Origin: Aradus depressus
Taxonomy: Eukaryota > Arthropoda > Insecta > Hemiptera > Aradidae
Direction: 5' to 3'
DNA length: 64,000 nt
NCBI GenBank assembly: GCA_963662175.1
Contig: OY759215.1
Location: 10,467,079-10,531,078 of the forward strand
The position numbers were made by a program, and so were the translations under genes. The notes under the pieces are model-generated. The model was not told where the DNA came from, searched no databases, and was given only the letters and a program-made list of their open reading frames with translations. Positions 42,909 through 55,500 of the stretch are shown in pieces. Within the stretch, counting starts at the first letter, position 1, and each line of letters opens with the position of its first letter.

Positions 42909-45890
42909 AAACATTAAAAGATCTGTTATTTTAAGTGGTTCATTAACAAATGTTTTATTATATTTTTGTTTAAGTCAATTCAGCATCGGTCAATTCATGT
43001 AAGTTGAGAGACGAACTTTCTAACAAAGAATTGAATCGAAGTTATTCATAAGAAGGAAGGTAAATTGTATGATTATTTTTAAATCTAGAGGATTGTAATA
43101 TATTTTGTCATAACGATTTCATTGTATTTTCATGAAAAATCAATAAATTTTTCAAGTGTGTAATAATGTTTTTCTTTCACCAATTATATATATTTTTTAA
43201 AAATTTTATTTGTTCTACAATCTGTTTAAAAACAATAAGCGTACAGGATTGACATGAGAATAAAAGTTAAAATAATAAGTAATATAAAATATTTAAACAA
43301 ATAATAGAAAGTAAGAAGCAATAAAAGAAAGAATATACAAAATAATAGTAAATGTACAAAAACAAAATATGGACTAAATAAATGGTGTTAAATGAATCAA
43401 AATAAACCATAAAATAAAATAATAAAAAAACTCGACAAGGACAGCACCAATGTGACCCCTATGCAGACTGCAATCCACCAATCACCAACTAGTGGAGAGG
43501 GGGGAGGCGGTGGGAGACCTGCGGTGTCCCTCATACCACTCTGCCCAATCAATCACTGTCCAGCTGTGGAGGAAGACCTGGAGGCGAGGCGTCGAGAGGA
43601 CTGAGAGGCGTGTGGGGAAAATCCGGTCATCACCGGTTTGGAAGTAATCCCTTAATAATTAATTAAGTGGGGATAGGCGCCGTTAAATTGACATGTTTTT
43701 TTTTTTCTCAGCTCACTTTTTTTGAATGGATTTATATTTTCAATTTTCAGAAGTTATCATGAAAACGGAAACATATACATATATACCAGGGGCTCTGCTA
43801 CTCTAAGCTAAACTGTTCCGTGTGTCGTTAGCAAATATTTGTGGTGCCAATTCCGACTGATGGCATAATGGCCATAGTCGTGTTTTTTTCTTTGTTGATT
43901 TCTTGGTATGATTTTGTATTCTTATTCTCAATAAAAACAATTATATTCTACTTATAGGAAAACTTATGACTGATGTTTGTGACTTCGGAGAGTACAAACT
44001 GCCAAAAATGGAATAACTTTCCCTAAACTTGTTATTTCCACCGATACGATAAGAATAAACACGTTTCCTATATATGCTTCGTGAATTGGCGGAATTTTGG
44101 TTTGGTAAAAGCCCATAAACTTAACAACGCTGTTTTTTTTTTTTTTTTGGAAAAATCATATCTTTTCAACTAATAGTAGGTGTCATATAATATATACATA
44201 CTTTTGGCCCCTCTAATTGGAGGGGGGGGGGGGGGGGGGGACAAACGTAAGGATGGTTCCCCGGTAAAACTGTTATATAACACATCGCCCCTCACCCTCG
44301 GACCAAATATTTATACAATTATAATGCATTCATAACAAAAATAATGCAGAAATTTGGCCAGGAGTAAATCTGACGGGGAGGGGTATATTATTCTTTAGCA
44401 GGTACCTGTCATCGCCCGGTTCAGGGCCGTAGCCAGGATTTTGAGCAGGGGGGGACAAACTTAGATTACTCGACTTCCGGGGGGCAGTATTCTGTGCTTT
44501 TAGAATAAAATTACTCACATCCAATATCGTGCATTTGCTCCTGCTGCGCTTTGCATTTTTACTGCGCATGTGAAATCAGCTTTAAGAGTATGAAGTATTA
44601 ACATAAATGAAGATTTTGAACGAGGAAATGAAATGATCGAATTCATGTATATTTAAATAAAAGTAATATGACTTGTTTTGTACATGTACCCCCCCCCCCC
44701 CCCCCTCACTAAAACGGTACACTAGAGAGTAGAAAACATTTGAAGAATAAAGGTGCATTTAACTTAAACATAATCCAGAAAACATTTTCTGATATACCAG
44801 GATAATTTTAACGGCATGTTTTAGAAAATATTCGAAAAATTATAGCTAGTTTATAGTTAACGTAGGTAACTCAGTTAGCCCTAGACCGTTAGGTGCACGA
44901 CATAGTCCCCTACAGACCAACCAGTTAGTACCTTCACCACACACATCCACTCGTCATTAGAAGGTCATTATTATTTATATGTTTTATTATTAATAGTCTA
45001 ACTACTATAGATATATATACTTTTTTTTGTTCCATCTCTTTTTAAGATTATTATTAAGATTTTCTAGTTAGCTCATTGTTCATAATGATAAAACCAACTA
45101 ATTTGTTCGTTATATTCTGTAGGCTCTAAAGAAGGAATTAAATAGTTTCCGAAACGTTGGCCAAATACTGAGATTTTATTTACATGACAGAACCTCGAGT
45201 TCCTTCTATATCGAATAGAGATACTATCGACTCTATTATCTATGTCCACAAGATGTAACTCTGGGAGGTGTAGTTTTAGTGGAAGGTTAGGTTAGCTAAT
45301 GTGGATTTCTTCCAAGGTATATCTTCTATATATTTATAACCTAGTGTCCCAACAGCCCGGTATTTCTTGCTTTCTCTGAATTTGCCTATTGTTAAATCAA
45401 ATAGTGAGAGTTACTCATGATTTACTCAATTCGCACTAGTAAATATCTACTATTTGCTTACTGCAAATTTTTTTGACTGCGACCCTCCAAGAACCGCACT
45501 ATGATTAACTAAAGATACAAAGTTTTTGTGAATGATTATGTTTATTGAATTATATACGTCATGAATTATATAATATATGTAGTATACATAATGAATTATT
45601 AAATATATATTATCATCATTGAATTGTACATCATGTTTGTGTGAAAATCTTCTCTCTGTGTGGCGCCATGAATGTTTGGCGCGAGTATGATCCAGCTGTT
45701 TTAAAAACCTTGGTGTGAACGATTATTGTATTGAAAAAATCATATTGTTTTATTTTCTATTGTTTAGTATATGAAATCGTGTTATGTGGTGACAATTAAG
45801 ATTTGGATTCTTTATTACAGAACAAAAATGCTTCATTTCGCCGCGTATTTATAGTTTAGACCCCACTATCAGCCATTTCTAATTGTTTTC
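42909..45890. other. Intergenic DNA between cathepsin B and the zinc-finger gene
   Basis: AT-rich with a GC-rich patch (43435-43640), poly-G (44221-44240), poly-C (44690-44706), the phrase gggccgtagccaggattttg (44424) typical of a widely dispersed repeat, and a Penelope-type phrase gtttccgaaacgttggcc near 45147. No gene is recognised. Confidence 0.5.
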
Positions 45891-45968
45891 CAGTTACTCA
45901 AAGAACAGCGCTTGAAACATACAGCATTAGAAAATTCAGGATACAGGATACCTTGCAATAGATAACCA

Positions 45969-46041
45969 ATGAAAGGAGACAGCAGGATGGTCATTAAACA
46001 GGAGCCAGACCTCTCTGAAGACGGAACCTCGTTCACTGAGT
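45969..46041 (+). CDS. Zinc-finger gene exon 1 (IKQEP)
   Basis: Encodes MKGDSRMVIKQEPDLSEDG and ends T-E plus one base; donor gtaagt. An in-frame upstream stop supports this ATG. The preceding acceptor-like site at 45892-45893 suggests the exon starts at 45894. Confidence 0.8.
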
Positions 46042-46608
46042 GTAAGTAATGTAAAATCTAAGAAGTGAAATCTCAGACTTGCCCTTTCGTAGCTACGAGT
46101 AATCAATTCTAGGCTACGATATGGAAAGGAATCTTATTGATCCTCGTTTGGGATCTTATAGTTAATTGAATTCTCATCTCAGAAAATTCCTATAAACATA
46201 GGTTCCTAAATACAGTTAAAATCTCATTCAAAGGGAGATGTCAGCCATAGTGTTCTCTAGCATGCTGTAAATTTTTCATTTCAAATCTTACTTTTGTAGG
46301 AAATTTCATGTGGGACTTTTTCGACTAACCGTTTTCGAGTAATTTAGGCAAAATGTCTAAGAAATGTTAGAAAATAAAGAAGTCGTTTTTTTAATGATCA
46401 ATATATTTCTCTGGGGGTCATGGTGGCCGTGCGGGCTAGAGCGTAGGGCTTTGGTCGCATGGTCTCACCATGGTTTGCGGGTTCGAATCCCGTCCGGGAG
46501 TGAGTTTTATTTCGTAGATAGAACTCCCTCCCGGGGCCATGGATGTCTTAAATAATTATACATAACACATTGACATGGCTAATATGCTCCGTTCATAAAG
46601 CCAAAAGA

Positions 46609-46640
<32 letters not shown>

Positions 46641-49149
46641 CTCTCATTAGACCAATACCAACTTTCAGAACCATCTGTTTTAAAACATTAAATATTGTTT
46701 TTTCCAACAAGAATCTGGTGTATTGTATAGATTTTCGTTCCTGTTCGAAAGAATTACAGCTCCATGAATAAAAAAAAAAATACTTTTCAGGAATGTCTTG
46801 AAAGCGATTCTAATATGATAATATATTTTTTTTTTTACGCAAATCAAGATATTGCAAAAGAAATAACTGCCGAGAAATTGAAGTTTTTTTAATTGAAAGT
46901 TTTCATCTTTGGCTATGCTTCCTTTAACTTTTTGAACGCTCTTATCTCTGGTCCTGTGTTCGATCAGTTTTGATGGGACTGACGACATTCTGTATGTGTG
47001 CTTCTTGCCAGGCACAAAAAATCATTCTTCTAGGGGAGGGGGTCTTTGGCGGAGAACGCGAGTTCTGCGGTGAAGAACAGAAATGGTTGAAACATTCCGT
47101 TAAAGTGGGTATGCTTTTCCGGAAAACGAGCGTCAGCTCCCTTGCCTCCCGTTAGAGCCATCCTATTGAGGAGCGATCATAGACAGAGGCAGTAACTTTA
47201 ACTTGATAACCCTTTTGAATAAAAAGCAACGTTGTTGCCATGGCAACTGGACCATTTGATGACTTTGTATCTTTCGAGGGCGCCGGTAGCTCAGTGGTAT
47301 GCGTGCTTGACTTCTGAGCTCAAGGTCGTGGGTTCGTAGCCCGACCGTGGCCCTTAGTTAATTTTATCTGGGAGGTAAAATAAACTTAAGCACATCGTCC
47401 TTCGGATGGGAAGTTAAGCGATGGTCCCGAGCCTGTACAATGTCAGGTACTCGTTAAAGACCCCTACCCTAGATGAATAAAAATTTAAGGTAGGCAAAAT
47501 TTAGGACTCCCACAGTAGAGTCGGGCTCATGTCCACCAGAGTGACGAAAGAGCGCTCTGGTAGTAGGCGATATGACCTCGTATTTAAAAGCCCGGGCATG
47601 AGTCATAAAACCTAACCTAACCTGTATCTTATTTCATTTGTTATAAATGACTTTTAGAATTAATTGTCTAGATTTTTGAATTCTATGTACCCATATACAT
47701 TTTCTTGTTATTTCAGATTTCCAAGAACGCAAAATAGATGTCAAAGAAGAAGGAGAGGTCCTTATCAAACAAGAACCAGAGCTGCTGATAGACGATCACT
47801 GCGGTAAGTTCCTATCTACTAGCGTTCCATGCATCGCCATCAAGTAGCCTGCTTTTTGAGCAATAGTGGAGATATTTGATGCCTGTAGATGGATCGAAAG
47901 TGTGGCTATTGTCAATTATGTGGGTCGCGAATGTAGAACGGTTTCCTCGGTTCTTTATTTCGGCCGTGTGTTCTTTAATTCTTTCCTTAAAACGACGTCC
48001 TGTCTGTCCAATGGATAATTGACTGCACGTCGCACACTCTAGACTATAGACTCCGCTTTTTATTATCAATATCTGTTTTGTCCCTACCTCTCTCTAGGCA
48101 CTGGCTTATGGGATTGATAGTTTTAAACCCAATATTGACACCTTATTTTTTCAACTCTTTACCTATTTATTCTGAAATTTTTCCGTGGAAAGTTAAGCTG
48201 ACCCATCTATTATAAGCTTTATTTTGTGTTTCTAATTTGGTCAGTTTGTTCCTAAAATTATGATTTTTCACCTTCTTTTCAATTTTATTTATTGTTTTTT
48301 GTGGGTAGCTGTTGTTTTTGGCTATTTTCTTAATGATCTTGAGTTCTTTATCTTTAGATTGTTGTGTCTTCGGGATTGAGTAGGCTCTGTGGAACAAAGA
48401 ATAAAAGGCCGCATATTTGAAACTGGACGGACAGTTAGAGGATGGGTGTATTACCGTGTCTGTTGTAGTCGGTTTTCTGTGAATGCTAAATTCGAATTTC
48501 TTGTTATTAATTTTGATCTCCAAGTCCTAGAAGGTGAAAAATCATAATTTTAGGAACAAACTGACCAAATTAGAAACACAAAATAAAGCTTATAATAGAT
48601 GGGTCAGCTTAACTTACCACGGAAAAATTTCAGAATAAATAGGTAAAGAGTTGAAAAAATAAGGTGTCAATATTGGGTTTAAAACTATCAATCCCATAAG
48701 CCAGTGCCTAGAGAGAGGTAGGGACAAAACAGATATTGATAATAAAAAGCGGAGTCTATAGTCTAGAGTGTGCGACGTGCAGTCAATTATACATTGGACA
48801 GACAGGACGTCGTTTCAAGGAAAGAATTAAAGAACACACGGCCGAAATAAAGAACCGAGGAAACCGTTCTACATTCGCGACCCACATAATTGACAATAGC
48901 CACACTTTCGATCCATCTACAGGCATCAAATATCTCCACTATTGCTCAAAAAGCAGGCTACTTGATAGCCTAGAACAATTAGAAATAAATAAAGCTACCA
49001 AAAATAACATTTGTATGAATGACCAAATTTATTTCAACTATTCCCCTTTGTTAACACCCTGAACCAGTTCTGTTTCCACATATATGTTTGTATTATCTGT
49101 TATTAATATTTCTTTCATATATATGTTATCTAAATCTTAATAATATTAT

Positions 49150-49216
<67 letters not shown>

Positions 49217-49466
49217 TTTTTATTTTTTTGTATTTTTACTTATTTATTTGTTACTTTCCATGTATTAGTCTAGTGATATTGTTTTATGTAAATTTAGAAC
49301 TACGTTTTGTTAGGAAATATTTCATGAGTTAGCTAACGGTACAGCCGGGGGACTCCCAAGTTTTAATAGCACCCCTTTCACCTGAGATGTATTTGAAGGG
49401 TCGCCCTCTGCAAACTGACTTAGTTCATAACTAGACCTGACGATGGTATAAAGCCGAAACCGGTAG

Positions 49467-49516
<50 letters not shown>

Positions 49517-52500
49517 TTAGTGGAATAGACAATATTTCCAAAATAAGTTTGTTTTATTCATTTATTACAAGTTCCACAATATGTCCGCGTTCCTCAACTT
49601 AGAAACTCCCTCGAAAGTTAATTGTTATTATTCACTATCCTCCGAGACAAGATCGCGAGGCCACCTCCTGTTCAAGCGGCGGGGAGGATTGTCAGGATGG
49701 GAATGAGAGGAAAGGTCTTGTGCGAGAGGATTTGAATGGGAAGAAAGGTTTCTGTGGAATGATTGGAATCGGGATTTGATTAATTCATTTACAGTGGGAA
49801 CACTGAGATCTCTGTGTAGGACTTTATTGGTGACAATTCGTCGGAGGAGTTTGGACTGGAATGCTTGGATACGATTGATGTTGGTTTGTTTAGCTGTACC
49901 CCAAAGTTGGAGTCCGTAAATCCAAATTGGATGTATAATGGTCTTGTAAATCGTAAGTTTGTTGTTAGTCGTCAGTTTCGATTTTGGTCCAAGTAGTCGA
50001 CGTAACAGTCCGTATCTTCGATTCAGTTCTTGTCGTTTAAGTCGTGTATGTGGGTTCCACGTAAGTCTACTGTCTAGGTAAAACCCGAGATAGCGGACTT
50101 GGTTTGAAGAGGGAATCAGGATGTTGTTAATGATGACGGGAGGACAGGATTGACGGCGTAGGGTAAATGTGACTTGAACACATTTCTGCTCATTTAATTT
50201 AATTCTCCAGAGGTTGCACCACCTCTCTATTTCAGTTAGGTGCTCCTGGAGGATGAGTGAGGCTACAGCAGGATCAGGATTGGTGGAAAGGATTGCTGTG
50301 TCGTCAGCGTAAGTCGTCAGTAATGTCTGAGGATGGATAGGAATGTCGGCAGTATATGTATTGTAAAGGATGGGACCTAGGATGCTACCCTGTGGGACAC
50401 CGGCTCGAATAGGTATGAGTTCTGAGTACTCAGAGCCTACTCGGACCTTGAAATGGCGATCACTAAGGTAAGATTTCAGTATGAGGTAGTAGGTACTGGG
50501 AAGGAAGTGCTTCAGTTTGAAGAGCAGCCCCGGGTGCCAGACTCGATCAAAGGCTTGCGCCACGTCGAGAAAGGCGCCCGTGCAATACTCCTTGCATTCT
50601 AATGCATTAGATATGCAATCGACAACCCGAAAACACTGTTGGGTAGTGGAATGTTCAGGACGAAATCCAAACTGGTGTTTGGGTAAAATGGATTGAGATT
50701 CAAGGATTGGGATAAAACGTTTCAACAAGAGTTTTTCAAGGATTTTAGAGAAGATTGGGAGCAAGCTAATAGGACGGTAGGAAGAAACATCGGAGAGAGG
50801 TTTGTTGGGTTTGGGAATAACAGTAAGGATGGAATACTTCCATTGGACAGGAAAGTAGATAGTTCTGAGGACTGAGTTGTATATAAGGGTGAGCTAATAG
50901 GACATCTTTGCGGAGAAGGTTTCGTAGAATTTTCCCTGTGATCAGGTCAAATCCAGGAGACTTACTGATTGGAATTTTATTTAGAATGTGTTGTACATCA
51001 GAGGGATGAAAGGCCTTTGGCGGAGGGGAGAGATACAAAGGACTGGTAAGGAACTCTTCAACTTCAGAAGTATGAAGGGCGTTATAATGAGGATGAGGTG
51101 TGAACGTATTTTTGAGGTGAGAGGCAAAGAGCTGAGCCTTCTCCTCGTCGGATCTGACCCAGGAGCCATTTTGCTTGATGGGATAGGATAAAGGACTATA
51201 TTTTAGAATTTTTCGGGTTGCAAACCACAGGGAATTATCTTTGGTGGAAAGGGAAGGCAATGTATTCATTATAATTTTCGGAGCGGAATTGTGAAAGTTG
51301 GATTTTGAGGTTTCGGGAAAGGTTATTGAAGGCAGTTTTGTCGGAAGGATACCGTGTTCGTTGCCATAGGGCACGAGCGCGGCGTTTTTCTGAAAGGAGA
51401 AGTTGGATGTGGCGAGGAAGAGGAGGATTCGGGTTTGAAACTGTAGGAGGAGTAGGAGTAGATGAAGCGTTCCAGGCACAGTCCTGTATGGCTTTAGTGA
51501 ATTTTTGTACGGCTTCATCTAAGTCCTCAGGGGTTTTAAGGATTACATTTAAGTCAATTTGGTTTTCTAAGGAGGATCTGAAGAGGTCCCAATTCACTGG
51601 GCCGGGTGTTAAAGAAGGCTTTGATGGGACAGATAACGGGGTTAGACCAACGGTGAGGAGAACAGGACTATGGTCTGAGGATAAGTCGGGGAAGGAATAG
51701 GTTGAGGAGAATAAGGATCCTGTGCCAAATCCAACAAAGAAGTCTACGAGGTCTGGGTTGCGGTTAGGATCAGTAGGCCAATAGGTGGGAGAGCCGGGGG
51801 AGTAGATGTCATAGTGTAGGGTGTTAATAACATCGTTCAGTATTCGGCCTCGGGAATTTGGAACTCTGCTTCCCCATCGGTGGTGCTTCGCATTGAAGTC
51901 ACCGCCAACGATGAAGCGAGGCCCCAGTGATCGGAAAAGGGTGAGGAACTGGTGATGGGGAATGAGTTTACTGGGAGTACAACATACTGCCGAGATAGTG
52001 ACAGGGAAGGGAAAAAGTGACAAGGAGATCGTAGCGATTTGGAATGATTCTGTAGCCTGTGAGGAGAAAAGGTGATGGGATAAGGATTGTTTGATAAGGA
52101 TGAGTACGCCACCTCGGGCCCTATCTCCTGGGAAGTCAGACCTGTAGCTCCGGTATCCTGGGATACTGAAGTACAGGCTGGTTGTCAAGTGGGTTTCCGT
52201 AATGAGAGCGATGTCTACATGTCTGTCAGTTAGTAGTAGTTCTAGTTCTTGTCTATGGGTTAACAGCCCATTCGAATTCCAAAGGAGGATCTGGAGAGGA
52301 AAGGAATTTAAAGGGATCATCGGGAGGATTCGGGTAGGAGTTTAGAGACGAGGAGGCTTAACATTGATATAAGTGGGGTGATTAATGACTTAAAGTCATT
52401 GAGAAAGGAAGTGAGGTGGCTGATAACATCAGGGGTTAAGGATGTAGGGAGCTGGCTGGATGGGAGAGGATGAGGAAGGTTTTGTGGCTGTTGGGGGTAG

Positions 52501-55500
52501 TGAGAGGTAGGAGGTGGGTAGTGAGAGGTAGGAGGTTGGTAGTGAGAGGTAGGAGGTGGCTGTGTTCGTGGTGGGCTGGCCACTTGGGCGTAGGACCGGG
52601 GAAGTGAGGAGGTGGCTCTGGGCTGACGGGCTGCAGCTGGCTGGAACCTGAGCTGGGGCACTGGTCTCAATAGTGGCGGTGGGACTGGTAAAGGAGCCGT
52701 CGGTGTCTTCATGGGGGGTTTGGCTGCCGCTTGCCTCTTCTTCTGACGATCTTGTATTTCTCTGTGGACCTGGCAACCCCTGTAGTTGGCTGGGTGATTA
52801 TCTCCGCAAAGGAAGCAGATCGCGGGTTCAATTCGGTCCTTTTTAGCACAGTCCGCCGAAAGATGGTTGCCCGGACACTTCACACACCTAGGGGGATGGT
52901 GGCAGTATGAGTGTGTGTGGCCATACTCCTGACATTTTGTACATTGTGAAATGTCTTTTCTGCGATGCGGTTCCTCGACCTGTATACTAGTGTACAGTAA
53001 ATACTGCAACTTAAAAATTTATTTGCTTTTTTCACATATGGCCAGGTCCACGAAGAAGAGGGGAAGAGGTGTCTTATAGATAGGATGACGCACATTACTA
53101 ACGTTTTTCACGCTGTACCCGTGCTTTTGAAAAAGCGCCGATTTAATCTCATCAGGTTGCGTTGAATGGTGCAGTCCTCTTATCACTACCCGGTAAGACC
53201 TGTCTTCCCGAAGCTGATAACAATGAAAGTCAGCCTCGGTGTCTTCAAGATGCTTCACAGTCTTTTTGAAGGTGTCGCTGTCTTGGGGGTAGACGACTAG
53301 GTCGTAGAGACGGGAGCGGCACGTGAAAGTCCCCTCTCCAACAGTCCTAATTAGCTGGGAGCAGCACTTTTTGAAGTCTGAGATGTTCTTCACAACGATA
53401 GGAGGTGGCTTGGGGACTTGGGTGTTGGCGGGTTGCTGGGATGTGGAGGGAGGGGGAAGGCTGGCTTCATCCTCTGAGGTTTCTCCTTTCGTGTTTTTGG
53501 CTTGTTTAGTTTGGGGTGAACCTGTTTTATTTGCTTCTGGAGCTTTCTTGTAGGTTCGCTTCCGTGCTTTACTACTCACGACATTGAATCCTGAATTGTC
53601 GTCTTGAACAACATTCATTTTTAGAAATAAATAAAATAATAATAATTGGTTGGTTATTTTGGGCGAACAACTGCTTCGGTTATTATCGCCAATAATAATA
53701 ATTAATAATAAATAAAAAAAAAAAAAAAAAGTGCGAGAGGCAGCCTTGAACGCGGTACCTTCCAGTTAGAAGGGACATCGTCCAGCTCCTACTCCACGGT
53801 GACAGTGATAGCAATGAAGCCAGAACCATATATAGAGTACCACTTGAGTGCCCGGCAGACAGGACTTGACAGGATCGGCGTCACTCACTACACATTTCGA
53901 AATTTAAAAAATAGAAAAAACAAAAAGAAACTGTTAGTTACTCACTATTCATCCCAAAAGTCTAGATAGTGATGCACAAAACAAAACAATAATTCACAAA
54001 ATCATAGACAATTTGAAGTGGAGACATCACGATAGTAAGTACGTGTTTCCACCTCGGGAGCTGGTGGGGCACTAGAAATAAATAAAGCTACCAAAAAGAA
54101 CATTTGTATGAATGACCAAATTTATTTCAACTATTCCCCGACCCTGAACCAGTTCTGTTTCCACATATATGTTTGTATTATCTGTTGTTAATATTTCTTC
54201 CATATATATGTTATCTAAATCTTAATATTATTATACATTTTATTTATATATATATATATATTTTTTATTTTTTTGTATTTTTACTTAATTATTTGTTATT
54301 TTCCATGTATTAATCTAAGGATATTGTTTTATGTAAATTTAGAACTAAGTTTTATTAGGAAATATTTCATGAGATAGCTAACGGTAAAGCCGGGGGACTC
54401 CCAAGTTTTAATAGCACCCTTGCACCTGAGATGTATTTGAAGGGTCGCTCTCTGCAAACTAACTTAGTTCATAACTAGACCTGACGATGGTATAAGGCCG
54501 AAACCGGTAGTTATATATATTTATATCTTTAGTGGAATAGACAATATTTCAAAAATAAGTTTGAGTTATTTTGACTCATGCCCTGGCTTTAACTATGAGG
54601 TCATATCACCTACTACCTGAGCGCTCTTTCGTCGCCCTGGTGAACATGAGCCCGACTCGACTACGTGAGTTCTAAATTTTGCCTACCTGGGTTTATTCAC
54701 CTAGGATCACGCTTTAACGAGTAGAAAGCGAAGACAAGTTGTCGATAATTGAATATCCTGAACACTGTCGTTCACTTTACTTCCATCATTTTTATTTATG
54801 ATAGCGATTGCATAAAAACATTAATTAATTTTGTCAATTCTTATATGAGATCTTATCTCACTAAGGATAGATAGAGTTGTACTGGCCGCTGGGAAACTGC
54901 AGCGGCATTTAGTTGAACATTTCATTTGCTGATAGCATTAAATCATTAAAGATATTTATTTTCTTTTGTTTTAGGCGAATCTGTTGGTTCCGTGTGGATG
55001 CTGTGCTTTCACTGTGATTATATGTCGGTCAGCTTAGGCAGACTTAGGAAACACATTGTTTGTCGACATGTATCATCAGAATATAATAACGCTTATTCTT
55101 CAATGAGAAATTTGCAGAAACCTTTGAAATATTCGTGCTGTAGGAATATGTTAATACACACGGGAGAGAAACCTTTGAAATGTAAATTATGTAGCTACAA
55201 TTGTAAACAATCATCGCATTTAAAGACGCATATTTTGATACATACGGGTGAGAAACCTTTCCAATGTCAGATGTGCAGCTACAGTTGTAGACAAAAATCG
55301 AGCTTGAAAACGCATTCGTTGATTCATACGGGTGAAAAACCTTTCGAATGTAAGCTGTGCAGCTACAGTTGTAGAGAATCATCGCGTTTGAAGAGGCATA
55401 TGTTGATGCATACAGGTGAGAAACCTTTCCAATGTCAGGTGTGCAGCTACAGTTGTAGACAAAAATCGAGCTTGAAAAAGCATATGTTGATTCATACGGG

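Larger units (their letters stand above)
49600..54065 (-). mobile_element. Second Jockey-like LINE, near full length, antisense
   Basis: Orientation is opposite to the host zinc-finger gene. On the minus strand the order is 5' UTR (about 54065-53620), ORF1 (53618-52317), ORF2 (52320-49628), short 3' UTR. It differs from the LINE at 6223 in protein sequence, so it is another family of the same clade. Frameshifts interrupt ORF1 once and ORF2 twice. The exact 3' end is unclear because the sequence ttgaggaacgcggacatatt at its end also occurs beside the repeat at 37205. No clean target duplication was found. Confidence 0.85.

Noticed and set aside
46430..46495. tRNA gene
   Set aside because: A and B boxes are present, but the sequence continues into a SINE body with an A-tail and target duplication, so it is a SINE head, not a tRNA gene.
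51305..51700. 131-codon plus-strand ORF
   Set aside because: Shadow of the antisense LINE ORF2 region; the minus frame carries the endonuclease.
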